Positions 15,724-23,664 are shown, numbered from the stretch's first letter. The stretch: 29,993 nucleotides of DNA from Actinomycetales bacterium (GCA_030149025.1 JASBSH010000130.1:1-29993); one strand, 5' to 3'. Notes: a model not told the origin generated them from the letters alone. Numbers and translations are program-made.

Positions 15724-16700
15724 CGGGCCCCATCTCCCTCTGCCGCAGCGTGTTCGGCCTCGAGTTCCGCTTCGGCGGCGGCGAGTTGCCGCTGCTCCTC
15801 CGCCTCCGTGAGCGGCGCGTCGTGGTGCCCACCCAGATAGGCGTCGATCACCGCGGGGTTGGCCATCACGTCGTCCGGCGGACCTTCGGCCACGATCTTC
15901 CCCTGCGCCATGACGATGACCCAGTCGGAGATGTCACGGACCATGTCCATGTCGTGCTCGACGAACAGCACGGTCATGCCCTGCTCCCGCAGGTCCTTCA
16001 CGTGACCGAGCAGCGACTGGGTCAGTGCCGGGTTCACACCGGCCATCGGCTCGTCGAGCATCACCATCTCGGGCTCGCTCATCAGCGCTCGCGCCATCTC
16101 CAGGAGCTTGCGCTGACCACCCGACAGCGACCCGGCGAAGTCGTCCCGCTTGGTGTCCAGCTTGAACCTCGCGAGCAGCTCTTCGGCACGCGCGGTGTTG
16201 TCGCGCTCCTGCTGTGCCCAGGCCGGGCGGAACAGGGCGTTCATCAGCCGTTCACCCCGCTGGCCGCCCGCGCCGAGCCGCATGTTCTCGATGACGGTCA
16301 GGCGCGACAAGGCTTTCGTCAGCTGGAACGTCCGGACCATGCCATACCGGGCGACCTTGTGTGCCGGCACGCGCGCGAGCGAACGGTCGTTGAACCGCCA
16401 CTCGCCGGTATCCGGGCGGTCGAACCCGGTGAGCAGGTTGAAGAAGGTGGTCTTGCCGGCACCGTTAGGCCCGATCAGCGCGGTGATCGCGCCGCGCTGG
16501 ATCTCGACGTGCTTCACGTCGACAGCGGTGAGACCACCGAACCGGCGGGTCACATCGTCGGCGACCAGGATGGGGTCCGGCTTGGGGGCACCGGGCTCCC
16601 TGGGGACGTCGGCGAGCGCGGCTACCGCGACCGCCTTCCGGCTGCCGTTCTGCACGGTCGCGCCAGGGACGCCGGTGTGGAAGGAGGAGTCAGCGGGCAT
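15720..16700 (-). CDS. livG: Branched-chain amino acid ABC transporter ATPase LivG
   Basis: The second ATPase, 326 residues. Walker A GPNGAGKT is at 77-84, followed by the LivG-type SLSGGQRKLLEMARAL signature, Walker B MVMLDEPMAGVNP and the switch region VEHDM. The ends are longer than usual for LivG (about 255 residues): about 45 residues before the fold and an Ala/Glu-rich tail of about 30 (EEQRQLAAAEAELEAEHAAA) that would form a charged helix. ATG 16700 was chosen because GGGAGA lies nine bases upstream; TTG 16709 is adjacent to that site and too close. It overlaps livM by 11 bases. Confidence 0.94.
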   Translation of the reverse strand: MPADSSFHTGVPGATVQNGSRKAVAVAALADVPREPGAPKPDPILVADDVTRRFGGLTAVDVKHVEIQRGAITALIGPNGAGKTTFFNLLTGFDRPDTGEWRFNDRSLARVPAHKVARYGMVRTFQLTKALSRLTVIENMRLGAGGQRGERLMNALFRPAWAQQERDNTARAEELLARFKLDTKRDDFAGSLSGGQRKLLEMARALMSEPEMVMLDEPMAGVNPALTQSLLGHVKDLREQGMTVLFVEHDMDMVRDISDWVIVMAQGKIVAEGPPDDVMANPAVIDAYLGGHHDAPLTEAEEQRQLAAAEAELEAEHAAAEGDGAR

Positions 16701-17682
16701 TGAGAGCAATCTCCCTCTTGTCGCCGAAGATGCCTTGTGGTCGATAGATCATCAGCAACATCAGCAGCACTCCCACCAGCATGAACCGAACCTGGCCCAC
16801 CTGGTTGGGATTCATGATGCTGCTTGAGACATACCCGGCGTTGATGGCCTGCGCGAGCACGTTGTCGGTGAGCGACAGCACCAACCAGAAGATCGCTGCA
16901 CCGACCACAGGGCCGAAGACGCGCGCCGCGCCCCCTACCAGCAGGACGGTGTAGGCGAAGAAGGTCAACTCCGTGCCGTAGAGGTCCGGCTGCACCGCTG
17001 CGCGGCCGAGGGCGTAGATGAACCCGGCAAAGGCGCCGATGACGCCACCGATGATGAGCGCCTGCATCTTGTAGGCGTAGACGTTCTTACCCAGCGAGCG
17101 GACGGCGTCCTCGTCCTCCCGGATGCCCTTGAGCACCCGTCCCCAGGGGCTCCGCATCAGGAGCCACACGAGGACGCAGAAGAGGATGAGCAGCACCCAG
17201 CCGACCAGAAGAACCCAGGTCAACCGCTCACTGAACCTCCACGGTCCGAAGCCGTACGTGCCGTTGGACAGCGGGTTCAGGGCGTAGAACTGGCCGTCGA
17301 AGCCGGTGATGCCGTTGCTGCCACCGGTCCACTCGCGCAACGTCGAGGACCGGAAGGCGATTCGTACGATCTCGGCGGCAGCAATGGTCGCGATGGCGAG
17401 GTAGTCCGCTCGCAGCCGGAGGGTCGGGACACCCAGCAGGAGCGCGAGGACGACCGCCCCGCCGATTCCGACGGCAAGCCCGACCCAGAGCGACAGGCCG
17501 GCGAAGAACACCATGATCGCCAGGCCGTAGGCGCCGATGGCGACGAACGCGGCCTGTCCGAAGTTGAGCAGCCCGGCGTAGCCGAACTGCACGTTGAGCC
17601 CCACGGCAGCCATCGCGAAGATGACCGTCTCCAGCCCGACGACCGAGCGGAGGGCGTTGCTGATGATCGATCCCCAGTCCAC
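16690..17682 (-). CDS. livM: Branched-chain amino acid ABC transporter permease LivM
   Basis: A 330-residue integral membrane permease with about eight to nine hydrophobic segments. It carries the LivM/LivH family pattern GLNVQFGYAGLLNFGQAAF near the N-terminus and the cytoplasmic coupling loop SPWGRVLKGIREDEDAVRSLG that contacts the ATPases. The end YRPQGIFGDKREI is typical. GTG 17682 has GGGAGAA upstream and lies 10 bases after the livH stop. Together with LivH it forms the translocation channel. Confidence 0.95.
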   Translation of the reverse strand: MDWGSIISNALRSVVGLETVIFAMAAVGLNVQFGYAGLLNFGQAAFVAIGAYGLAIMVFFAGLSLWVGLAVGIGGAVVLALLLGVPTLRLRADYLAIATIAAAEIVRIAFRSSTLREWTGGSNGITGFDGQFYALNPLSNGTYGFGPWRFSERLTWVLLVGWVLLILFCVLVWLLMRSPWGRVLKGIREDEDAVRSLGKNVYAYKMQALIIGGVIGAFAGFIYALGRAAVQPDLYGTELTFFAYTVLLVGGAARVFGPVVGAAIFWLVLSLTDNVLAQAINAGYVSSSIMNPNQVGQVRFMLVGVLLMLLMIYRPQGIFGDKREIALNAR

Positions 17683-17692
17683 GATTTCTCCC

Positions 17693-19048
17693 TCAGCCGA
17701 TCCGCTCGCGGCGACCGAGGAGACCTTGGGGTCGCACCAGCAGGATGATGATCAGAACGGCGAGCGCGCCGACGTTCTTCAGCTCGGTCGGCACCCATAG
17801 CGTGCTGACCTCGATGAAGAGCCCGACGACGATGCCACCGGCGAGGGCGCCGAAGGCAGTGCCAAGGCCTCCCAGGATGACGGCGGCGAAGACAAGCAGC
17901 AGGATCTGCAGGCCCATCTGGTAGTTGATGCCCTGGACCAGCCCGAGCAGCACACCGGCAAGGGCAGCGAGAGCGGCGCCGCTGATCCAGACGGACCGGA
18001 TCACCCGGTCCACGTCGATGCCCGTCGAGGCAGCGAGGGCGGGGTTGTCCGCGACCGCCCGGGTTGCCTTGCCGAGCTTCGTCTTCAGCAACGCGACGCT
18101 GACCAGGAGGAGCATGATGATCGCAACCCCCATGCTGATCATGTCGATCGGCCGCAGCAGCACCGGACCGATCGCCTTGCCTGCCTGGCCCTGGTAGTCG
18201 GAGAACGACTTCGTCGTCCCTCCGAACTGGAAGAGGATGAGGTAGCGAAGGAGCAGCGCCAGACCGATCGAGACGATCATCATGGCGATCAGGCCGGTGC
18301 TCCGGTTGCGCAGCGGACCCCACAGGCCGCGGTCCTGGGCCCAGCCGAAGAGCCCGCCGACGATCACCGCCAGCGGCGCGGCGACCAGCAGGGGTAGGCC
18401 GATTGTGACGTTGAAGAGGTAGGCGACGACGGCCCCGAAGGTGACCAGCTCACCGTGGGCGAAGTTGGTGAGCCCGGTGGTGCCGAAGATGAGCGACAGC
18501 CCGATCGCGGCCAGCGCGATGATGAGCCCGAACCGCAGGCCCTGGGCGACCAGCTGGCTGACGAGGGACAGCTCGATGCCGCCGGAGGCCGCACCCTCGC
18601 CGGGGGCCGCAGGCTGCCCGACCCGGAAGGCGACGGGGGCGATCTCGTCCGGCCTGACCTCCCGCGTGATCGTGTCGCTCTCGAGCTCCTTGCCGCCCAA
18701 GGAGCCGGTGTCCACGGTCACGGTGTACTCACCGGCAGCCGGCACCCCGATCACGACGGCGCCCCGTTCGTCCGTCTCGCCGGTCGCGACCTCCTTGTCG
18801 CCTTGGCTGACTGTCACTTTGGCGCCAGCGATTCCCTGGCGCCCTTCCCGGATGAACACCCGAACTCCCTGGGCCGGCTGCTCGGACGCGCCTGGTGAGG
18901 TGCCTCCCGCTGTTGGCGAGCCGGCAGGGGTCGACGCGACGCCGGTCGGGCTTGGGCTGGCCGTGCTCGCGCTCGCCATGGTTCCGGTGAGGAACGTGGC
19001 GAGGATGGCGAGGACAAGGCCGACCCAGACTGCGGCAATCTTCCGCAC
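17693..19048 (-). CDS. livH: LivH permease with extracytoplasmic N-terminal domain
   Basis: A 451-residue protein in two parts. The C-terminal 300 residues are an ordinary LivH permease: GLSLIFGTTGLTNFAHGELV, the coupling loop TKLGKATRAVADNPALAAS, and the end LLVRPQGLLGR. Before it come a signal-like segment (about residues 3-26), a Ser/Thr/Pro/Gly-rich linker, and about 75 residues resembling a carboxypeptidase-regulatory-like or Ig-like beta-sandwich (VRVFIREGRQGIAGAKVTV, GAVVIGVPAAGEYTVTVD). That part should face outward. GTG 19048 was chosen because GGAGG precedes it by seven bases. A TTG nine codons upstream is possible. The fusion is uncommon for LivH and may assist the binding protein or bind cell wall; this is inference. 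Confidence 0.92.
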   Translation of the reverse strand: MRKIAAVWVGLVLAILATFLTGTMASASTASPSPTGVASTPAGSPTAGGTSPGASEQPAQGVRVFIREGRQGIAGAKVTVSQGDKEVATGETDERGAVVIGVPAAGEYTVTVDTGSLGGKELESDTITREVRPDEIAPVAFRVGQPAAPGEGAASGGIELSLVSQLVAQGLRFGLIIALAAIGLSLIFGTTGLTNFAHGELVTFGAVVAYLFNVTIGLPLLVAAPLAVIVGGLFGWAQDRGLWGPLRNRSTGLIAMMIVSIGLALLLRYLILFQFGGTTKSFSDYQGQAGKAIGPVLLRPIDMISMGVAIIMLLLVSVALLKTKLGKATRAVADNPALAASTGIDVDRVIRSVWISGAALAALAGVLLGLVQGINYQMGLQILLLVFAAVILGGLGTAFGALAGGIVVGLFIEVSTLWVPTELKNVGALAVLIIILLVRPQGLLGRRERIG

Positions 19049-19083
19049 TCCACTACCTCCGGTCGGATGGGACAACGGGCCAC

Positions 19084-19129
19084 CGTTGCTCTCGCAACGC
19101 GGCCGGGGTTGTGCTGGCGGGGAAGCATA
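19084..19129 (-). promoter_or_regulatory. Possible livH promoter and leader hairpin
   Basis: On the minus strand a TATGCT box (19129-19124) lies 75 bases before the livH start, with a poor TGTGAT at the -35 distance (17-base spacer). Downstream, CGTTGC and GCAACG form a perfect 6-bp stem with a GAGA tetraloop (19084-19099). Both are pattern matches only. Confidence 0.35.
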
Positions 19130-19209
19130 AACCGTCGGTGTTGCAGATCACAGCGCCTGGGGTTGTGGTGTCAGATTCGTGACCTGTCTAGCACCTGTTG
19201 CGGGGACGG

Positions 19210-19989
19210 CTAGCGGAAAAGCGTGACGATCTGGACTAGCACAGGTGCCACGATCAGGGCGGGCAGCAGATCGCCGACGGGCACCTGGCGGATCTGCAGC
19301 AGCCGGAACGAGACGCCGACCAGGAGCAGACCGCCGGTCGCGGTCAGGGCCGCGATGTGCGCGTCGGGCAGGACGTCGCCGAGCAGAACCCCGACCAGCG
19401 TCAGCGACCCCTGGACGACGGCCACCGTCGCTGCGGACAGCATCACGCCGACCCCGAGGGAGGCGGCGAACGCGACGGAGGCGAAACCGTCCAGCACCGA
19501 CTTCAGCGACAGCATGTCGATGCCGCGGCCGAGGCCGTCCGAGAGCGATCCCAGGATGGTGAGCGGTCCTACGCAGAACACCAGGGACGCGGTGAGGAAG
19601 CCCTGGACGAAGCGGTGGTCCCCTCCCTCGGCGGCCACCGGCGGCCCCGCAGCGTCTGAGCGCGACCTGCGTGTCGTCGTCCAGCGGTGGATGTACCGGC
19701 CGAGGGACTCGAGGCGGTACTCCAGGCGCAGAAGCGAGCCGATGATCCCGCCGACCAGCAGCGAGCCGAGCACGATCAGGACCGGAGCGGAGTCGCCAAC
19801 CGCCGCCGACAGCTTGTCGTCGAGCACGGACGCCGCCGACAGCGCGGCGACCAGGAGGGTGACGAGGCCGAGCCCGTCGGTCACCACGTCGCGGGTCCGG
19901 ACCGGGAAGCGCTGCCGCAGCAGAAGGCCGATCGAGGAGCCGATCAGGACGGTGACGACGTTCAGTACGGTGCCGGCGCCTGTGAACAC
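19210..19989 (-). CDS. DUF554 family membrane protein
   Basis: This 259-residue, strongly hydrophobic protein begins GAGTVLNVVTVLIGSSIGLLL and has repeated Gly-rich helices such as LIVLGSLLVGGIIGSLL, GFLTASLVFCVGPLTILGSL and GGLLLVGVSFRLL. The match is to the DUF554 family (YdfK-type), whose function is not established; transport has been suggested only by its shape. About seven membrane segments are likely, with a polar stretch around residues 100-125. GTG 19989 has GGAAGGA upstream. It ends in TAG, the only normal gene end in this window that is not TGA. It is on the same strand as livH, 161 bases upstream of it, and divergent from the GNAT gene. Confidence 0.85.
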   Translation of the reverse strand: MFTGAGTVLNVVTVLIGSSIGLLLRQRFPVRTRDVVTDGLGLVTLLVAALSAASVLDDKLSAAVGDSAPVLIVLGSLLVGGIIGSLLRLEYRLESLGRYIHRWTTTRRSRSDAAGPPVAAEGGDHRFVQGFLTASLVFCVGPLTILGSLSDGLGRGIDMLSLKSVLDGFASVAFAASLGVGVMLSAATVAVVQGSLTLVGVLLGDVLPDAHIAALTATGGLLLVGVSFRLLQIRQVPVGDLLPALIVAPVLVQIVTLFR

Positions 19990-20122
19990 GGGTTAGGTCC
20001 TTCCCGCCCACTTGTCAAGAACTTCACCCGATCTACCGGTTCGCCGATGAGGTCTCTAGGCTCCTGCCGGGTCGGGGGAGATTCTGCACGACTGAGTGAT
20101 CGCTGAGTGGTGGAGGTGTCTC

Positions 20123-20764
20123 GTGCCGCGGGTGACGGTGGAGGTGCGGAGCGCCGACGTGGTGGACGTCGAGCTGCTGCTGACGCTGGCTGCTGCAGCC
20201 AGACAGGAGGCGGGCCACGAACCCCGCGCGGACCAAAGCCCGGCACACCCCCGAGTGGTGGCGGCCCTGGAACGGCCGGACGTCGACGTGCTGATCGCGG
20301 AGGTGGGTCAGGAGCCCGTCGGGGTGCTGGTGCTGCGGCGAGGTGAGCTCCTGCCGCTCAGCGGAACCGATGCCGTCCACGTCGAGCAGCTCTACGTGCA
20401 TCCCGACTGGAGGGGGCGCGGTGCCGCCCGGGCGCTGCTGCTCAGCGCGGCATCGCTCGGTGAGCGCGCAGGGGTGGAGAAGCTGGCATGCTCCGCCCCG
20501 TCCACGGACCGGGAGGCCGCCCGATTCCTGACCCGGCTCGGGTTCGCGCCACTCGTCAGCCAGCGCGTCGTACCGATCGCCGGGCTGGTGCGCCGCCTCA
20601 CCGGGGAGAGTCCCAGCCTGCGCCGGCGCTCGGCGATCGACCAGCTGCTGGCCCGGCGGCGGCGCGAGCAGGGGCGGTCCGTCCGGCCCGGCAAGGCGGG
20701 GTCGATGGCGCGCGTGGCGCCGCGTGCTGTGGCGCCGCGTGCGGTCGCGCCGCGGGTTCCCTGA
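20123..20764 (+). CDS. GNAT family N-acetyltransferase
   Basis: A 213-residue protein with a single GNAT domain in the first 160 residues. The acetyl-CoA loop is in QLYVHPDWRGRGAARALL (RGRGAA at about 97-102), and FLTRLGF is the usual final strand and helix. The substrate cannot be told. The C-terminal 45 residues are very Arg-rich and end in three copies of a 15-base repeat (20714-20758) encoding Val-Ala-Pro-Arg-Ala type units. GTG 20123 has GGAGG at 20112-20116. A GNAT gene next to polA is, as far as I recall, seen in related actinobacteria. Confidence 0.88.
   Translation: MPRVTVEVRSADVVDVELLLTLAAAARQEAGHEPRADQSPAHPRVVAALERPDVDVLIAEVGQEPVGVLVLRRGELLPLSGTDAVHVEQLYVHPDWRGRGAARALLLSAASLGERAGVEKLACSAPSTDREAARFLTRLGFAPLVSQRVVPIAGLVRRLTGESPSLRRRSAIDQLLARRRREQGRSVRPGKAGSMARVAPRAVAPRAVAPRVP
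20714..20758 (+). repeat. Three 15-base tandem repeats inside the GNAT gene
   Basis: Units at 20714-20728, 20729-20743 and 20744-20758. The first two differ at one base (GTGGCGCCGCGTGCT/G) and the third is diverged. They encode the VAPRA repeats of the tail. Confidence 0.9.
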
Positions 20765-20780
20765 TCGGGTAGCGACTGAC

Positions 20781-20807
20781 AGCCCGCCCCGGCGGCAGCG
20801 GCGGGCT
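20781..20807 (+). terminator. Hairpin between the GNAT gene and polA
   Basis: AGCCCGCC (20781-20788) pairs perfectly with GGCGGGCT (20800-20807) across an 11-base loop, 17 bases after the GNAT stop. No T-run follows. Confidence 0.55.
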
Positions 20808-20840
20808 CGAGCGCGGTGTGGGCCTGTCGTAGCTGCCCCC

Positions 20841-20846
20841 TAGTCT
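20841..20846 (+). promoter_or_regulatory. Leaderless-type -10 box of polA
   Basis: TAGTCT lies seven bases before GTG 20854, and no ribosome binding site is visible between them. The pattern matches pyk and the ANTAR regulator. Confidence 0.5.
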
Positions 20847-20853
20847 GGCGGTC

Positions 20854-21723
20854 GTGAGCTCGACGACTGCCTCAGCAAGGAAGACCGTGACCCCGACCGC
20901 CCCGGGCACGGGGTCGTCCTCGCGGCCACGGCTGCTGCTGGTCGACGGGCACTCTTTGGCCTACCGGGCGTTCTTCGCGCTGCCGGTGGAGAACTTCTCC
21001 ACGACCACCGGTCAGGTCACGAACGCCGTCTACGGGTTCACGTCGATGCTCATCAACGTTCTCCGCGACGAGCAGCCGACGCATGTGGCCGTGGCGTTCG
21101 ACGTGTCGCGCCAGACGTTCCGGAGCGAGGAGTACGCCGAGTACAAGGCGAACCGGTCGAAGTCGCCCGAGGAGTTCTCCGGGCAGATCGCCTTGGTTAA
21201 GGAGGTGCTGGACGCGCTGCGGATCCGGACCGTCGAGAAGGACGGTTACGAGGCCGACGACGTCATCGCCACCCTCAGCACGCAGGCAGCCGCCGCCGGG
21301 ATGGAGGTGCTCATCTGCACCGGCGACCGCGACACCTTCCAGCTGGTGGACGAGCACACGACGGTGCTCTACCCGCGGCGGGGTGTCTCCGACCTGTCCC
21401 GGATGACGCCTGAGGCGGTGCAGGAGAAGTACGGCGTGCCGCCAGGCCGGTACCCGGACATCGCCGCCATGGTGGGCGAGTCCAGCGACAACCTGCCGGG
21501 GGTCCCCGGTGTCGGGCCGAAGACCGCGGCCAAGTGGCTGAACGAGTACGACGGGCTCGAGGGCATCGTCGCGAACGTCGACCAGATCAAGGGCAAGGCC
21601 GGGCAGAGCCTGCGTGACAACCTGGACCAGGTGCTGCGCAACCGGCGCCTGAACGCCTTGGTGTGCGACCTGGACCTGCCCGTCACCGTCGACGACCTGG
21701 CGGCGATGCCGTGGGACCGATAA
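20854..21723 (+). CDS. polA: DNA polymerase I, 5'-nuclease part (ends at in-frame TAA)
   Basis: The first 289 codons of polA encode a complete 5'-nuclease (flap endonuclease) domain, which removes RNA primers and flaps. Visible motifs are DGHSLAYRAFFALP, VAFDVSRQTFRSEEYAEYK, the metal-binding DGYEADDVIATL and TGDRDTFQLVDE, and the helix-hairpin GVPGVGPKTAAKWL. A TAA at 21721-21723 follows WDR, where relatives continue with a variable, often acidic, residue. The same frame then goes on (AVHTLFDSLEFRVLRDRLF), so this is one gene with one stop. The stop falls at the 5'-nuclease/Klenow boundary: Taq polymerase is divided at about residue 289 in the Stoffel fragment. The product could therefore fold by itself. 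GTG 20854 was chosen for the TAGTCT box seven bases upstream. Confidence 0.93.
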   Translation: MSSTTASARKTVTPTAPGTGSSSRPRLLLVDGHSLAYRAFFALPVENFSTTTGQVTNAVYGFTSMLINVLRDEQPTHVAVAFDVSRQTFRSEEYAEYKANRSKSPEEFSGQIALVKEVLDALRIRTVEKDGYEADDVIATLSTQAAAAGMEVLICTGDRDTFQLVDEHTTVLYPRRGVSDLSRMTPEAVQEKYGVPPGRYPDIAAMVGESSDNLPGVPGVGPKTAAKWLNEYDGLEGIVANVDQIKGKAGQSLRDNLDQVLRNRRLNALVCDLDLPVTVDDLAAMPWDR

Positions 21724-21834
21724 GCGGTCCACACGCTGTTCGACTCCCTCGAGTTCCGGGTCCTGCGCGACCGGCTGTTCTCCACCCTGTCGACGCCGGA
21801 GCCGGAGGCCGACGGCGGCTTCGAGGTCGACGTC

Positions 21835-23586
21835 GTGCGGGCAGGCGGGGCCGACCTGGCACAGTGGCTGGCCGAGCACGCGACGCAGCGGGCCGGCGTC
21901 CACGTCCTCGGTTCGTGGGCCGCTGGGACGGGAGACGCACACGGGCTGGCGGTGGCGGCGTCCGACGGTCGCGCCGTGTACGTGGACCTCGTGGACCTGG
22001 ACGACGAGGGGCAGGCCGCGCTGTCGTCCTGGCTTTCCGATGGGGCGAGAGAGAAGGTCCTGCACGACGCGAAGGGTCCGCTGCACGCGCTCGCAAGCCG
22101 GGGTTTCGAGGTGCGCGGGCTGGCGGGGGACACGGCTCTCGCCGCGTACCTGTCGCGCCCCGATCAGCGCTCCTACGACCTGGCGGACCTCGCGGTCAGG
22201 CACCTGCACCGGGAGCTGAAGGTCGACGAGGGGCTGAGCGACGGGCAGCTGTCGCTGGACACCGGTGAGGGGGACGGCGAGGCAGAGGCGGCTGCGGTGC
22301 GCGCGGCTGCCGTGCTGGAGCTTGACGGTGTCCTGTCCACGGAGCTGGAGCAGTGGGGCGGTGGGCGGTTGCTCAACGCGCTCGAGCTGCCGCTGGTCGA
22401 CGTCCTCTTCGTCATGGAGCGCACCGGGATCGCAGCAGACGCCGGCCGCCTGCAGATGCTGGAGAAGCAGTTCGCCGACGCGGTCGAGCGGGCGGCGGAC
22501 GACGCGTACGCGGTGATCGGCCGGACGGTGAACCTCGGGTCACCGAAGCAGCTGCAGGAGGTGTTGTTCGACCAGCTGGGCATGCCGAAGACGAAGAAGA
22601 TCAAGACCGGGTACACCACGGACGCCGAGGCGCTGGCCGATCTCTTCGTGAAGACCGAGCATCCGTTCCTGCAGCACCTGCTGGCGCACCGGGACGCCAG
22701 CCGGTTGCGGCAGACGGTCGAGGCGCTGCTGCGTTCGGTCGCGCCGGACGGGCGCATCCACACCACCTACCAGCAGACGATCGCGGCGACGGGGCGGCTC
22801 AGCTCGACGGACCCGAACCTGCAGAACATCCCGATCCGGACCGAGGAGGGGCGGCGGATCCGAGAGGCGTTCGTCGTCGGCTCCGGGTACGAGTGCCTGC
22901 TGACGGCCGACTACAGCCAGATCGAGATGCGCATCATGGCGGACCTCTCGCAGGACGAGGGGCTGATCGAGGCGTTCAGGTCGGGGGAGGACCTGCACTC
23001 CTTCGTCGGCTCACGGGTCTTAGGCGTGCCACCGGCGGACGTGACGCCGGCGATGCGGTCGAAGATCAAGGCGATGTCGTACGGACTTGCCTACGGGCTG
23101 AGCGCGTTCGGCCTGTCCCGCCAGCTGCGGATCGAGGTCGAAGAGGCACGCGGGCTGATGTCGGAGTACTTCGAGCGGTTCGGCGGGGTGCGTGACTACC
23201 TGCGCGGTGTCGTCGACGAGGCGCGGCGTACCGGGTACACCGAGACGATTCTGGGGCGTCGTCGGTACCTGCCGGACCTGACGAGCGACAACCGGCAGCG
23301 ACGGGAGATGGCCGAGCGGATGGCGCTGAACGCGCCGATCCAGGGATCGGCGGCCGACGTGATCAAGCTGGCGATGCTCGGCGTGGACCGGGAGCTGCGG
23401 AAGCAGGGGTTGACCTCGCGCCTGTTGCTCCAGGTCCACGACGAGCTCGTCCTGGAGGTCGCGCCTGGGGAGCGGGAGCAAGTGGAGCAACTCGTCCGCG
23501 ACCAGATGGGATCTGCGGTGGAGCTGGCGGTACCGCTCGACGTGTCCGTGGGGATCGGCACGTCGTGGCACGAGGCCGGTCACTGA
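21835..23586 (+). CDS. polA: DNA polymerase I, Klenow-like part
   Basis: The polymerase part of PolA follows the TAA in the same frame. The full gene would be 910 codons, the normal length. Homology starts immediately after the TAA; 37 codons (21724-21834) precede the first in-frame GTG, 21835, which has only a weak GAGG-like sequence before it. The exonuclease-like domain (residues up to about 500) appears degenerate, as in other actinobacterial PolA. Polymerase motif A is DYSQIEMRIMA (D686 of the full frame), motif B RSKIKAMSYGLAYGLSAFGL, and motif C QVHDELVLEV (D863). A rare TTA leucine codon lies at 23020-23022. How this part is translated, by readthrough, reinitiation or an unbroken true sequence, is unknown. 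Confidence 0.9.
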   Translation: MRAGGADLAQWLAEHATQRAGVHVLGSWAAGTGDAHGLAVAASDGRAVYVDLVDLDDEGQAALSSWLSDGAREKVLHDAKGPLHALASRGFEVRGLAGDTALAAYLSRPDQRSYDLADLAVRHLHRELKVDEGLSDGQLSLDTGEGDGEAEAAAVRAAAVLELDGVLSTELEQWGGGRLLNALELPLVDVLFVMERTGIAADAGRLQMLEKQFADAVERAADDAYAVIGRTVNLGSPKQLQEVLFDQLGMPKTKKIKTGYTTDAEALADLFVKTEHPFLQHLLAHRDASRLRQTVEALLRSVAPDGRIHTTYQQTIAATGRLSSTDPNLQNIPIRTEEGRRIREAFVVGSGYECLLTADYSQIEMRIMADLSQDEGLIEAFRSGEDLHSFVGSRVLGVPPADVTPAMRSKIKAMSYGLAYGLSAFGLSRQLRIEVEEARGLMSEYFERFGGVRDYLRGVVDEARRTGYTETILGRRRYLPDLTSDNRQRREMAERMALNAPIQGSAADVIKLAMLGVDRELRKQGLTSRLLLQVHDELVLEVAPGEREQVEQLVRDQMGSAVELAVPLDVSVGIGTSWHEAGH

Positions 23587-23587
23587 C

Positions 23588-23617
23588 AGCGCCCTGAGAC
23601 GGGAGTCCGGCAGCGCT
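23588..23617 (+). terminator. Weak hairpin after polA
   Basis: AGCGC (23588-23592) and GCGCT (23613-23617) can pair around a 20-base loop that itself contains CCC/GGG, and CTTTA follows. The stem is short and the call is weak. Confidence 0.3.
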
Positions 23618-23664
23618 CTTTACGCCGGGTGGTCATATTTCGGCTGAAACCCTGGCCTAAACAA

